Below are positions 37,148-45,108 of a stretch of 64,000 nucleotides of DNA, in pieces (the first letter of the stretch is position 1; each line of letters begins with the position of its first letter). The position numbers and the translations under genes are program-made. The notes under the pieces were generated by a model. That model saw only the letters and a program-made list of their open reading frames with translations. It searched no databases and was not told where the DNA came from. The DNA comes from Nocardia crassostreae. GTDB taxonomy: Bacteria > Actinomycetota > Actinomycetes > Mycobacteriales > Mycobacteriaceae. The stretch covers positions 372,001 through 436,000 of the forward strand of contig NZ_BDCH01000014.1 of assembly GCF_001613405.1 (NCBI RefSeq), in the 5' to 3' direction.

Positions 37148-37155
37148 CCGGGGCG
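37135..37155. terminator. Bidirectional terminator hairpin over the methyltransferase stop
   Basis: CGCCCCGGC-CTA-GCCGGGGCG: a perfect 9-bp all-GC stem with a 3-base loop containing part of the TAG stop at 37145-37147. It lies between the convergent methyltransferase and LuxR-type regulator genes (12 bp apart), so it can end both transcripts. Confidence 0.7.
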
Positions 37156-37159
37156 CTCG

Positions 37160-39346
37160 TCAGCACCGGATGCTCAGCATGAACCGCAACTCACCTCGCC
37201 TGCGCACCTTCAATTTCCGGTAGACGCGGGTGAGGTGCTGTTCCACCGTGCTGGTGGTGATGCCCAGCTCGGCGGCGATATCGCGATTGCGCAGCCCGCG
37301 CGCCGCCAGCTCCGCCACCCGGTACTCGGCCGAGGTCAGCACTCCGGTCGGCACCGCCTCCGCGGGCGGTTCCGGCGGCTCGGCCGCGCGCGGCTCCCCG
37401 AGCTGCCGATACAGCTGCTCCGCCCCGCAGAAGCGGGCCAGCCGCATGGCCGAGCGGCGCAGTGTCCGGGAGCGGTGCGCGTCCCCGAGCTGATCGTAGG
37501 TGCGGCCGAGATCGCCCAGCACCCTCGCCAATTCGAGCCGGTCCGGGCCGCGGCGGATAATCGTCTCGGCGCGATGCAGCAGCACCACCCGTTCGGGTGG
37601 TTCGGCGGTGCCCGCGATCAACCGCAGCGAGACTCCGCCGCTGCCGTGCCGCTCCGCATCGCCGAGCAGATCCAGATGCCGTTGCGCGAAGGCGCGGGCG
37701 CGTTCATGATCGCCAACCTCGAGATACACCTGCGCGACATCATTGCGCCACGCCATCACACCGGGCTGATCCAGCCGCCAGCGCTGCATGAGCGCACCGC
37801 AGAGCTGGAAATCCACCAGCGCGTCGGGTGCGCGCCCGGTGGCCAGCGCGAGCTGGCCGCGGGCATGCAGATACAACAGCACCAGGCGCGAATCGAACAG
37901 TCCCAGCGGCACATCGCGCGCCATTTGCGCGCTCGCCTCCTCGAACCGCCCGGCGGCCGTGAGCGCGCGCACGCGGCAGGCCAGCGGGCGGGCGATGACA
38001 ATGCCGAGATTCTCGGCGGGCACCTGATTCAATGCCTGAACCGACCGCTCGGACGCATCCGCCAGTCGGCCCTGCCGCAAGGCGATCTCGGCGTGCAGGC
38101 CCGCGAAGATGGCCATCCACGTCGGCGACAACCGCGCCGAGGCCTCGGCCAGCAGCGCATCGCACCATGCCGCCGCGACATCCAACCGGTCGGCGTAGAC
38201 GAGGGCCTCCAATGCCGCGGTGAGCATTTCGACGGTCGCGGCATCGAGCCGGTGCCGGGACAGAATGCGGTGCGCCATGGCCACGGTCGACTCGCAGCCA
38301 TTGCGGCCCACCACCGTCAGCAGATTCGTCCCCATACGATGCACATTGCCCGGATCGGCGCCCACCTTGTCCGGATCGGCCCCCGCGCTCGGCGTCGTCT
38401 CGTCACGGCCGCCCAGTTCCGGATAGGTGTACCCGACCCAGGAGCGCAGGAAGGCGAAATCATCGGAGGCCGTGGCGCGATCCCGGTCCAGCGCCGTCAG
38501 CGCCGCGCGGACGTCATCGACCCGCCCGTACCACAGCAGATACCGCATGGCCTCGCGCAGCGCGCCGTTCGACGCCGCGCCGCTGCGCACCGCGGTCTGC
38601 AACCGCGCGAAGTTGCGGGTGGCGGTGGACGGATTGACCCGCCACTCGATCGCGGCCAGCACACTGGCGATCTCGGCGCGGTCGCGACCGTCGGCGGTGG
38701 TCCGATACGAGAGCTCCAGATAGTCCATGGCCCGGCCGATCTGGTCGAGCGCGAGCGCGTCCTCGGCCGCGGCGCGCAGCACCGCGCCCATCCAGGGGTG
38801 GCGCAGGCCGCCGGAGCGCAGCAGGTGGTCGGCCACGGCGGTGACGGCGGCGCCGCGCTCGTGCAGGACCTCCGCCGCGCGCCGGTGCAGGCGGCGGCGA
38901 TTGTCGACCCGCATACCGCGCAATAGCCGGATGGCGGTGTCGCGATTGCGGAAATGGCAGCCGTCGAGCACTCCCATATCGGACAATTGCGACAGATTCC
39001 GGTGTACGGCAACGGGATCGGCTTGCAGCAGCAGCGTAATGGTGGCGGCCGAACTCGCTTCGCCCAGAATGGTGATCGCCTCGGCCACCCGCAGCAACTC
39101 CTCGCAGCCGCGGCGCAGCCTGTGTACGATCGCCCGACCGCCATCGGGCGGGTCCGGAGCCGGAATTCGGTGCGGTACGGTCGATATCACGGCCTCGCAG
39201 CGCGGTACCGCCCCGCTGGTATATCGACGGCCCGGTTTCGGCACGGGGATCGGGCCGGAAGCCACGGCCTCGGCGACAATCGTCGGCGCCGAGTTCGCCG
39301 CTCCCCCGATTGCTCTCCGCTGATTGACACGTCTTCGGTGCGCCAT
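37160..39346 (-). CDS. LuxR-type (LAL-like) regulator lacking the N-terminal ATPase domain
   Basis: 728 aa from ATG 39346. The C-terminus is a clear LuxR helix-turn-helix: LTSAEYRVAELAARGLRNRD, IAAELGITTSTVEQHLTRVY, RKLKVRRRGEL. The middle (about 100-640) is a TPR-like helical region typical of large ATP-binding LuxR regulators (RLHRRAAEVLHERGAAVTAV, ADHLLRSG). The expected N-terminal about 250 residues with Walker A/B ATPase are absent: the protein begins with about 90 low-complexity residues and enters the family pattern after the ATPase. It sits inside the PKS/Dar locus and is a likely pathway regulator, though ATP-dependent switching is lost. The upstream in-frame extension to 39604 has no ribosome site. 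Confidence 0.82.
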   Translation of the reverse strand: MAHRRRVNQRRAIGGAANSAPTIVAEAVASGPIPVPKPGRRYTSGAVPRCEAVISTVPHRIPAPDPPDGGRAIVHRLRRGCEELLRVAEAITILGEASSAATITLLLQADPVAVHRNLSQLSDMGVLDGCHFRNRDTAIRLLRGMRVDNRRRLHRRAAEVLHERGAAVTAVADHLLRSGGLRHPWMGAVLRAAAEDALALDQIGRAMDYLELSYRTTADGRDRAEIASVLAAIEWRVNPSTATRNFARLQTAVRSGAASNGALREAMRYLLWYGRVDDVRAALTALDRDRATASDDFAFLRSWVGYTYPELGGRDETTPSAGADPDKVGADPGNVHRMGTNLLTVVGRNGCESTVAMAHRILSRHRLDAATVEMLTAALEALVYADRLDVAAAWCDALLAEASARLSPTWMAIFAGLHAEIALRQGRLADASERSVQALNQVPAENLGIVIARPLACRVRALTAAGRFEEASAQMARDVPLGLFDSRLVLLYLHARGQLALATGRAPDALVDFQLCGALMQRWRLDQPGVMAWRNDVAQVYLEVGDHERARAFAQRHLDLLGDAERHGSGGVSLRLIAGTAEPPERVVLLHRAETIIRRGPDRLELARVLGDLGRTYDQLGDAHRSRTLRRSAMRLARFCGAEQLYRQLGEPRAAEPPEPPAEAVPTGVLTSAEYRVAELAARGLRNRDIAAELGITTSTVEQHLTRVYRKLKVRRRGELRFMLSIRC

Positions 39347-39624
39347 ATGACTGCCCCAGAATTTCGCTGTCCCGTAAAGGGGTCGGTCAGAAATGCACGG
39401 AAGTCCCTGCGCAATACTGCGGCGGCGTTGCCGAGAAACCGATCCATGAAGAGGTATACGGGGAGAAATGCCTCGCCGTTCTGCGGCGGTGCAGAAACCA
39501 GGAAACCTTACGGCGAGAACGCTTGTCAAGGTCGACTCGGCGGCCTCGCGATTGCGTAGGGGTCGCTGCGCGTAGGGGTTTGCGCACCCCTGACGCCGGG
39601 CCACACTCTGCGCATGAGATACCG

Positions 39625-40284
39625 ATGCCGCCGACCCGGTCGCTCACCGGTCGCAGTGCCATGCTGACCGACGGCACGGTGACGCGCACCCTCGAGGCGC
39701 TGGTCCTGGAGCAGGTGCAGGCCCGCCGCGTGGTGCAGTACCAGATGACCGCCGCCGCGGTCGGCGACGACTGGCTCGATCTGCGGCCCAGTGATTCGGT
39801 GCTGGTCCGGCATGTGGATCTGGTCGGCGCCCGCAGTGAAACACGGTATGCGCGAGCGGAATCGATCATCGCGCCGCATCGGATGCCCTCGGGTTTCACC
39901 AGCGCGCTGGCGGCCGAGCCGGAAGGGATCGGCGCGGCCCTGCAGGCGGCCGCGGCCGAATCGTTCCGGCAGTTGCTGTACTACGGCCGGACCGACGACG
40001 CGGTGTGCGCCCGCTGCTACCGGATCTTCATCGCGGGTAAACCGGCGCTGGTGATCCGGGAGTGGTTCGTGCGCTGCTTCGGAGTGCCGAAATGGTGCGG
40101 ACCCAGCTGTTGGTACCCCTCCCGGTGCTGCTGGCCCGGCGTGCGGCGCGGCTCGGCGATGCGGTGGCCTTCCGGGATCGGTGGCGATCGGTCGGATTTC
40201 GCGCCCTGGCCGAACGCACGGCCCGGCTGGCGGGCCATCTCGGCGATGCCGGGCTGGCGCGCGGTGAACCGGTGCCCATCCTGA
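39625..40284 (+). CDS. DUF98 chorismate pyruvate-lyase-like protein
   Basis: Reads LTDGTVTRTLEALVLEQVQA, LRPSDSVLVRHVDLVGARSE, TRYARAESIIAPHRMPSGF, EPEGIGAALQAAAAESFRQL, ALVIREWF: the order and spacing of the chorismate-lyase-like family (UbiC/DUF98, including the mycobacterial enzyme that gives p-hydroxybenzoate for phenolglycolipids). The reaction would be chorismate to hydroxybenzoate plus pyruvate, giving an aromatic PKS starter. The family normally ends soon after REWF; here the frame runs 70 codons further (Cys/Trp/Arg-rich) into the next gene. A stop may have been lost at 40081-40083 (GGA where TGA would end the protein 8 bp before the next ATG). Start 39625 or 39661 is uncertain. Confidence 0.72.
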   Translation: MPPTRSLTGRSAMLTDGTVTRTLEALVLEQVQARRVVQYQMTAAAVGDDWLDLRPSDSVLVRHVDLVGARSETRYARAESIIAPHRMPSGFTSALAAEPEGIGAALQAAAAESFRQLLYYGRTDDAVCARCYRIFIAGKPALVIREWFVRCFGVPKWCGPSCWYPSRCCWPGVRRGSAMRWPSGIGGDRSDFAPWPNARPGWRAISAMPGWRAVNRCPS

Positions 40285-40889
40285 CCGGGAACCGGGTGGA
40301 GACCATCGAGGCGATGCTGGCGGTGGCGCGCGCCGGTGGTCTCGGTCTGCCGCTGCCGGTCGCGCGCCGACCAGTCCAATCCGGTTCGGCCACCGCGCGT
40401 TTGACGATCATGATCGGTGAATCGCCGGAGCTGCGGCACTTCTCGGGCCGCGTGGCGGCCCTGGAGGACCTCGCCACCACCCCACCGCGCACCCCGGCCC
40501 GCGATGATGTCGGCATCGATGAACCGGCATGGCTGCTGCGCGTCGGCGCAACCCAGCTGCTCGCCACCCAGCGCAGCACCGTATGGCCGGTGCTGGCGTG
40601 CCTGGACCTGCTCTGCGCCCGCGATCCCCGGCCCGTGCCGCTTCCGGTCGGGTGCGCGCATCTGGTGTGCCTGCTCGGCGTGCTCGCCGTCGGGGCGTCG
40701 GCGCGCCTGGCCTCCCCGCCCGCGGACGACCCCACGGGCCACGCGCTGTTCGAGCGCGTCGACCCGCTCGGCGGCACGGCCGACGGACGGCCGCTGCTGG
40801 GCCTGACCGTGCCCACCCCGGCCCCTCGCCCGCGAGTCATGACGAACCGTTCCCTCCAGCGGGTCCACGGCGCACTGGGCCGGAGCTGA
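40092..40889 (+). pseudogene. Degenerate acyl-AMP ligase (CoA-ligase-like starter-activating enzyme)
   Basis: ATG 40092 with GGAG. The N-terminal half follows adenylate-forming starter ligases: LARRAARLGDAVAFRDRWRS, RGEPVPILTGNRVETIEAML. Where the P-loop TSGTTGxPKG should be, the sequence reads WLLRVGATQLLATQRSTVWP: about ten residues are missing in frame. The region after (LPLPLFHSLAHV in relatives) is eroded to PLPVGCAHLVCLLGVLAVGA, and the protein ends at 265 aa without the A8-A10 C-terminal domain. It cannot bind ATP as read. Position right after the chorismate lyase suggests it once loaded hydroxybenzoate on the N-terminal ACP of PKS2. Confidence 0.7.
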
Positions 40890-41013
40890 GCAGCGCCTCG
40901 AGACATGCGGCCAGCCACGCCGCCACCAGCATCGATTGCGCCGTATCTGCTTCCGGGCCCGCACCGGGCGCGATGCCGATGGACGATGCGTCGGCATTAC
41001 CGTAGGACGTCAT
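40837..41013 (-). CDS. Small protein translationally coupled to the alpha-glucosidase gene
   Basis: 58 aa, too small to classify. ATG 41013 overlaps the glucosidase stop (ATGA, 41013-41010) and has an AGAAAGGGA site, which supports real translation. The product begins MTSYGNADASSIGIAPGAG and has a short hydrophobic helix (SMLVAAWLAACLEALL), then a Gly/Ser-rich tail. Its 3' end overlaps the ligase remnant on the other strand by about 50 bp. No family recognised; a small membrane-associated or regulatory peptide is possible. Confidence 0.45.
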   Translation of the reverse strand: MTSYGNADASSIGIAPGAGPEADTAQSMLVAAWLAACLEALLSSGPVRRGPAGGNGSS

Positions 41014-42707
41014 GGCGGTGTCCCTTTCTCGGCGGGCCGGATTGGTTCCTGGTGTGGCTGTCCGGCGGTGTCGGTGGTCAGCCAGGCGGCGGTGTCGGAG
41101 GGCAGCGTGCGGTGCACGCCGGGTTGGGAGGCGGTGATGAGGCGCGCGCTCGTGGGCAGGTCGATGGGGTCGGGGGTGAGGTTGAGCCAGCACTGGGCGC
41201 TGCCGCGGGCGAAGGCGAGCACACCGGGTGCGGTTGCGAGCCACTCGAGCGTGGATTCGTCCGCAGCCCAGTGGATTCGGCGTTGCGCCAGGGCGGTGCG
41301 GTAGAAGCAGAGGAACGAGTCCGGGTCCGGGCGCTGGGCCGCGACGGTGCGGGATCCCCAGTGCGGGGGCTGTGGCAGCCAGGGAGGCGCGGGGGCGTCC
41401 GGGGGCGAGAACCCGTAGGGCGCACTGTCACCGAACCACGGCAGCGGGATGCGGCAGCCGTCGCGCCCGATATCGGTGTGCCCGGACTGCGCCCAGGCGG
41501 GGTCCTGGCGAACCTCGCCGGGCAGGTCCTCGATCTCCTCGAGGCCGAGTTCCTCGCCTTGGTAGAGGTAGGCGGTCCCGGGCAGCGCGAACTGTAGTAG
41601 GGCCGCCGCTCGCGCGCGGCGGCGGCCCAGCGCGAGATCGGCCGGTTCGATGGCCCAGCGAGTGCGTTCCCAATGTGATTCCACCGGATGATCGGGTTGC
41701 GAACGGGCATAGCGGGTGACGACCCGGGTGAGATCGTGATTGGACAGCACCCAGGTGGGCGGCGCGCCGACCGAGACCGCCTGTGCGACAGCGTCGTCGA
41801 TAATGTCACGCAGCTGCCCGGCCCGCCACGGCGCTCGTGTCAGGTCGAACTGGAAGGCGGTGTGCAGCCCGTCGGGCCGCAGATACCGGGCCAGCCGCTC
41901 ATTGTCGGCGACCCACGCCTCGGCGACGAAAATCCTTGGCGGGGTGTACCCTTCGGCGATATTGCGCCAGTCCCGGAACACCTCGTGCACCCCGTCCTGA
42001 TCCCACCCCGGATGGTCGGTGATGCTCGACAGCCCCGCGGGCGGCCGCGGACCGGCGTCCGGGAGTGCGGGATCCTTCGCCATCCCGTGCGCGACATCGA
42101 TGCGGAATCCGTCGATGCCGAGGTCGAACCAGAACCGCAGGGTGTCCTCGAACTCCCTGCGCACCTGGAGGTTCTGCCAGTTCAGGTCCGGCTGCCCGGG
42201 TGCGAAGAAGTGCAGATACCACTGCCCGTCCGGCACGCGGGTCCACGCGGAGCCGCCGAAGACGCTGGCCCAATCATTGGGCGGCAGTTCGCCCTTCGGC
42301 CCGCGCCCGGGCCGGAACCAGTAGCGGTCCCGCGCGCCCGGCGACTCGTCCAGTGCGTCCACGAACCACGGGTGCGCGCTGGAGGTGTGATTCGGCACCA
42401 GATCGATCAGCACGTACAGGCCGAACCGATGCGCCGTCTCGAGCACGTCCTCGGCCTCGGCGAGAGTGCCGTAGGTGGGGTCGATATCCCGATAGTCGGC
42501 CACGTCGTAACCGCCGTCGGCCATGGGCGACGGATACCACGGCGAGATCCAGATCGCATCGACTCCGAGCGCGGCCAGATACGGTATCCGCGATCGCAAT
42601 CCCGCGAGATCGCCGATCCCGTCACCGTTTCCGCCGCTGAAGCTGCGCGGGTAGATCTGATAGACCACTGCTGTTCGCCACCAGGGCGCGGAAGGTGTCT
42701 GCGTCAT
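41010..42707 (-). CDS. GH13 alpha-glucosidase (oligo-1,6-glucosidase/maltase type)
   Basis: 565 aa, complete. The TIM-barrel motifs are in order: VVYQIYPRSFSGGNGDGIGD, VDAIWISPWYPSPMADGGYD, LIDLVPNHTSSAHPWF (region I), DGFRIDVAHGM (nucleophile Asp), FVAEAWV (acid Glu), and VLSNHDLTRVVTRY (region IV, the third Asp after NH). It hydrolyses alpha-glucosidic bonds in maltose or short oligosaccharides; no signal peptide, so cytoplasmic. It is divergent from a LacI-type regulator, a standard arrangement for sugar-controlled glucosidases. The 4-bp overlap with the small ORF at 40837 suggests co-translation. Confidence 0.93.
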   Translation of the reverse strand: MTQTPSAPWWRTAVVYQIYPRSFSGGNGDGIGDLAGLRSRIPYLAALGVDAIWISPWYPSPMADGGYDVADYRDIDPTYGTLAEAEDVLETAHRFGLYVLIDLVPNHTSSAHPWFVDALDESPGARDRYWFRPGRGPKGELPPNDWASVFGGSAWTRVPDGQWYLHFFAPGQPDLNWQNLQVRREFEDTLRFWFDLGIDGFRIDVAHGMAKDPALPDAGPRPPAGLSSITDHPGWDQDGVHEVFRDWRNIAEGYTPPRIFVAEAWVADNERLARYLRPDGLHTAFQFDLTRAPWRAGQLRDIIDDAVAQAVSVGAPPTWVLSNHDLTRVVTRYARSQPDHPVESHWERTRWAIEPADLALGRRRARAAALLQFALPGTAYLYQGEELGLEEIEDLPGEVRQDPAWAQSGHTDIGRDGCRIPLPWFGDSAPYGFSPPDAPAPPWLPQPPHWGSRTVAAQRPDPDSFLCFYRTALAQRRIHWAADESTLEWLATAPGVLAFARGSAQCWLNLTPDPIDLPTSARLITASQPGVHRTLPSDTAAWLTTDTAGQPHQEPIRPAEKGTPP

Positions 42708-42790
42708 GCCATTCCAAACATAAATATTTGCGTAATCTCAGATTTCGGCTGAGAAGTTTTCTCCAGTCTGAGCCGATCACCTTGAAGCGT

Positions 42791-42817
42791 CAACGTAATC
42801 CAGGGGTATATACGTTG
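42791..42817. promoter_or_regulatory. Inverted repeat in the glucosidase/LacI intergenic region
   Basis: CAACGTA (42791-42797) and TACGTTG (42811-42817) are exact complements 13 bp apart in the 176-bp divergent gap. Likely an operator of the LacI-family regulator, although its arms are further apart than in the classical compact LacI/GalR operator. Confidence 0.4.
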
Positions 42818-42883
42818 GGAGTAAAGGCAATTCACCTCCCACCTCGACGTAATTTTTTGCTCACTCGCGCTAGACTCGGACCC

Positions 42884-43900
42884 GTGAGCCCCAAGCGCGT
42901 CCGAATGTCCGATATCGCAGCCCGGGTCGGCAATGTCTCGATCGCCACGGTGTCGCGCGCCCTGCGCGACGAGCCGGGCGTATCACCCGCGCTCCGCGAA
43001 CGCATTCGGCAAGCGGCCGAAGAACTCTCGTATGCCGTACTCCCCGACAGCACCGGCCGCGTCGCGGTCGTCACGCCGGTCGTGGACACGTGGTTCCACT
43101 CCAGCGTCGTCGCCGGAATCGAATCCGAACTACGCGCGGCCGGGCTCGACCTGCTGCTCCACTGCCTGGCGAGCACCGATATGCAGCGCGACTTCTTCCA
43201 CCGATTCAGCCGCAGGCAGGCCGATGCGCTGATCGTCATCGCCGCGCCGATCACCCCGGCCGATCGCGAGCGCCTGAACGAAACCGGTTGCCCGCTGATC
43301 AGCGTCGGCGCGCACGCCGAGGGCGTGCCCAGTGTCGGCTTCAACGACTTCGAAGCCGCCGCCAAGGCCGTCGGGCACCTGATCCATCAGGGGCACAACC
43401 GAATTGCCATGATCCGCGCCGAGGCCATCGACGGCCGCCCCTGGGATTCCGATATCGACCGCCACGCCGGGTACGAGTCCCAGCTCGCGGCGGCCGCGAT
43501 CCCCGTGCACCGCGCCTACCAGGTCTCCGTCCCCTGGGGCATTGCCGAAGGCGCCCGCGCCATGCAACAGCTCCTCAGCCTCCCCGAGCCGCCCACGGCC
43601 GTGTTCTGCCACTCCGACGAAATCGCCGCCGGGGCCCTGCGCACCCTCCGCCACGGCGCGGGGCTGCGAGTTCCGGAGTCCATGTCGGTGATCGCCGTCG
43701 ACAATCACCCGATCGCCGAAATGATCGGCCTGACAACCGTCGAACAACCGGCCCGCGAGCAGGGCGCCCGGGCCGCCCGCGCCATTGTCGACCACCTCCG
43801 CACCGGATCGGATCTCCCCCGAGCCGACCGTTTGGAGGCCGACCGCATCGTCTTCCGCAGCTCCACCGCCGCACCGAGCGAACTGCCACGCTCGCGCTGA
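42884..43900 (+). CDS. LacI/GalR-family transcriptional regulator
   Basis: 338 aa from GTG 42884 (or ATG 42905). N-terminal LacI helix-turn-helix RMSDIAARVGNVSIATVSRA followed by hinge RQAAEELSY; the ligand-binding part has GRVAVVTPVVDTWFHSSVVA, ADALIVIAAPIT, FNDFEAAAKAVGHLIHQGHN and the C-terminal VIAVDNHPIAEMIGLTTVEQ. All expected elements of a sugar-responsive repressor are present. It is divergent from the alpha-glucosidase and almost certainly controls it, perhaps through the inverted repeat at 42791-42817. Confidence 0.92.
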   Translation: MSPKRVRMSDIAARVGNVSIATVSRALRDEPGVSPALRERIRQAAEELSYAVLPDSTGRVAVVTPVVDTWFHSSVVAGIESELRAAGLDLLLHCLASTDMQRDFFHRFSRRQADALIVIAAPITPADRERLNETGCPLISVGAHAEGVPSVGFNDFEAAAKAVGHLIHQGHNRIAMIRAEAIDGRPWDSDIDRHAGYESQLAAAAIPVHRAYQVSVPWGIAEGARAMQQLLSLPEPPTAVFCHSDEIAAGALRTLRHGAGLRVPESMSVIAVDNHPIAEMIGLTTVEQPAREQGARAARAIVDHLRTGSDLPRADRLEADRIVFRSSTAAPSELPRSR

Positions 43901-43977
43901 TCGGGCGCGCTAGAGTACGGCAAGTTGTCCGGTTTTCCCGCGGGTGCCCATTCGGTGTGAATGAAGCGGAGATTGCC

Positions 43978-45036
43978 ATGCGCGCGAAATACTTCTGGCT
44001 AATTCTGACGCCTCTCGTCCTGGTGACCTCCGTGCTGTTGTGGCTCGTGGCCGTGCACGAGGGCAGCCATCGCGAATGGCAGCGGCTCACGCTGTGCGCG
44101 GCGGCGATCTTCTGCAATATCTTCGTGCTCGGCTACCACGCCACCACACCGCCGCATCCGAAATTCCTCTTGCTGCGCAGGCGCAGGATCGCCATTCGGG
44201 TGCATGCGATCAGCGGCGGCCTCGAGATCGTCACCGGCGTCGTCGCGTACTTCACGGTGCAGTTCACACCGGTCGCGGGTGTGGCCATGGCGCTCATCGC
44301 CTTGTTGTTCCACGTGCCGACATCCGTCTATCAAGCCTCGATCGTTTTCGGCGCCAAGGCGGTCATGACCCCCGTCTACGCCTTCGTCATCTTCGTACAC
44401 GCGTTCTGCGCGGTGCACCTGCTGCTGAATCCGAGTTCGCAATTCTGGGTCGTCAGCACATTCCTGGCGCTCAATGCCTATGTGTGGTGCCGGGTTCTCA
44501 TCTGGCTTTTCCTGCGCTATCGATTGTTCCCCGAATCGACCTACTCGGTCGCGATCACCATGGCCGCCATGATCAGCGTGTCCTCGACGATCGGATTCAC
44601 TGGCAACCTGCTGCGGCTCGGTTTCGTCTTCAGCTACGCCCAGCTCTATCAGTTGATCATGAAACCCTCCGCCAAGGCGCTCGCCGCGCATTCCAGCGAG
44701 CACGGCCGCGAATCGCTCATCGACGACCATGTCCGGGAAGCATGGGAGGCCATGGAATTCGCCGACGTGGATGCCGCCGAGAGCTCGAACGCCGATCGAG
44801 CGCGAGCGCGGGTCCTGTTCGGCGCGATCGACGCCGACGCCAATGGGATGCTCTCGCCTCGCGAGCTCTACGCCCTCATCGAAGGCAAGCTGCCGTGGCA
44901 GGCCGTGCAAGCCTTCGTGGACCGGCACGGACGACACGGCCACATCACCTTCGACGAATTCTTCACCGAGATGCAGCCGATCTGGAAGTTCGGCTTCCAT
45001 GTGATGTCGAAGAAGAAGCTGGCCCTGCCGGTGTGA
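43978..45036 (+). CDS. Multi-pass membrane protein with C-terminal EF-hand
   Basis: 352 aa from ATG 43978 (CGGAGA upstream). Six or more hydrophobic segments, for example YFWLILTPLVLVTSVLLWLV, LTLCAAAIFCNIFVLGYHA, VAMALIALLFHVPTSVY, TPVYAFVIFVHAFCAVHLLL, FLALNAYVWCRVLIWLFL. The cytoplasmic C-terminus has an EF-hand loop, DADANGMLSPRE (ligands at positions 1, 3, 5, 12), and a second, incomplete loop (HGRHGHITFDEFF). Calcium-regulated membrane function is plausible; the transport or signalling role is unknown. Stands alone between LacI and ArsR genes. I do not recognise a named family for the membrane part. Confidence 0.72.
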   Translation: MRAKYFWLILTPLVLVTSVLLWLVAVHEGSHREWQRLTLCAAAIFCNIFVLGYHATTPPHPKFLLLRRRRIAIRVHAISGGLEIVTGVVAYFTVQFTPVAGVAMALIALLFHVPTSVYQASIVFGAKAVMTPVYAFVIFVHAFCAVHLLLNPSSQFWVVSTFLALNAYVWCRVLIWLFLRYRLFPESTYSVAITMAAMISVSSTIGFTGNLLRLGFVFSYAQLYQLIMKPSAKALAAHSSEHGRESLIDDHVREAWEAMEFADVDAAESSNADRARARVLFGAIDADANGMLSPRELYALIEGKLPWQAVQAFVDRHGRHGHITFDEFFTEMQPIWKFGFHVMSKKKLALPV

Positions 45037-45071
45037 ATCCGGCGTGCGCGAACCGGTCCGCGCGCGAACCC

Positions 45072-45102
45072 TTGACTACCTACAACCGATCGGTTGTATA
45101 TT
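45072..45102 (+). promoter_or_regulatory. Promoter with perfect 18-bp palindromic operator for the ArsR/SRPBCC operon
   Basis: TTGACT (45072-45077) and TATATT (45097-45102) look like -35 and -10 boxes (19-bp spacer). Between and over them lies TACAACCGA-TCGGTTGTA (45081-45098), a perfect palindrome, ideal for a dimeric ArsR-type repressor. The GTG start at 45109 is about 7 bases after the -10 box and lacks a ribosome site, so the mRNA is probably leaderless. Confidence 0.7.
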
Positions 45103-45108
45103 CGGGGA

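Noticed and set aside
37235..38926. 563-aa plus-strand frame
   Set aside because: Antisense shadow of the LAL-like regulator, which has a proper LuxR domain.
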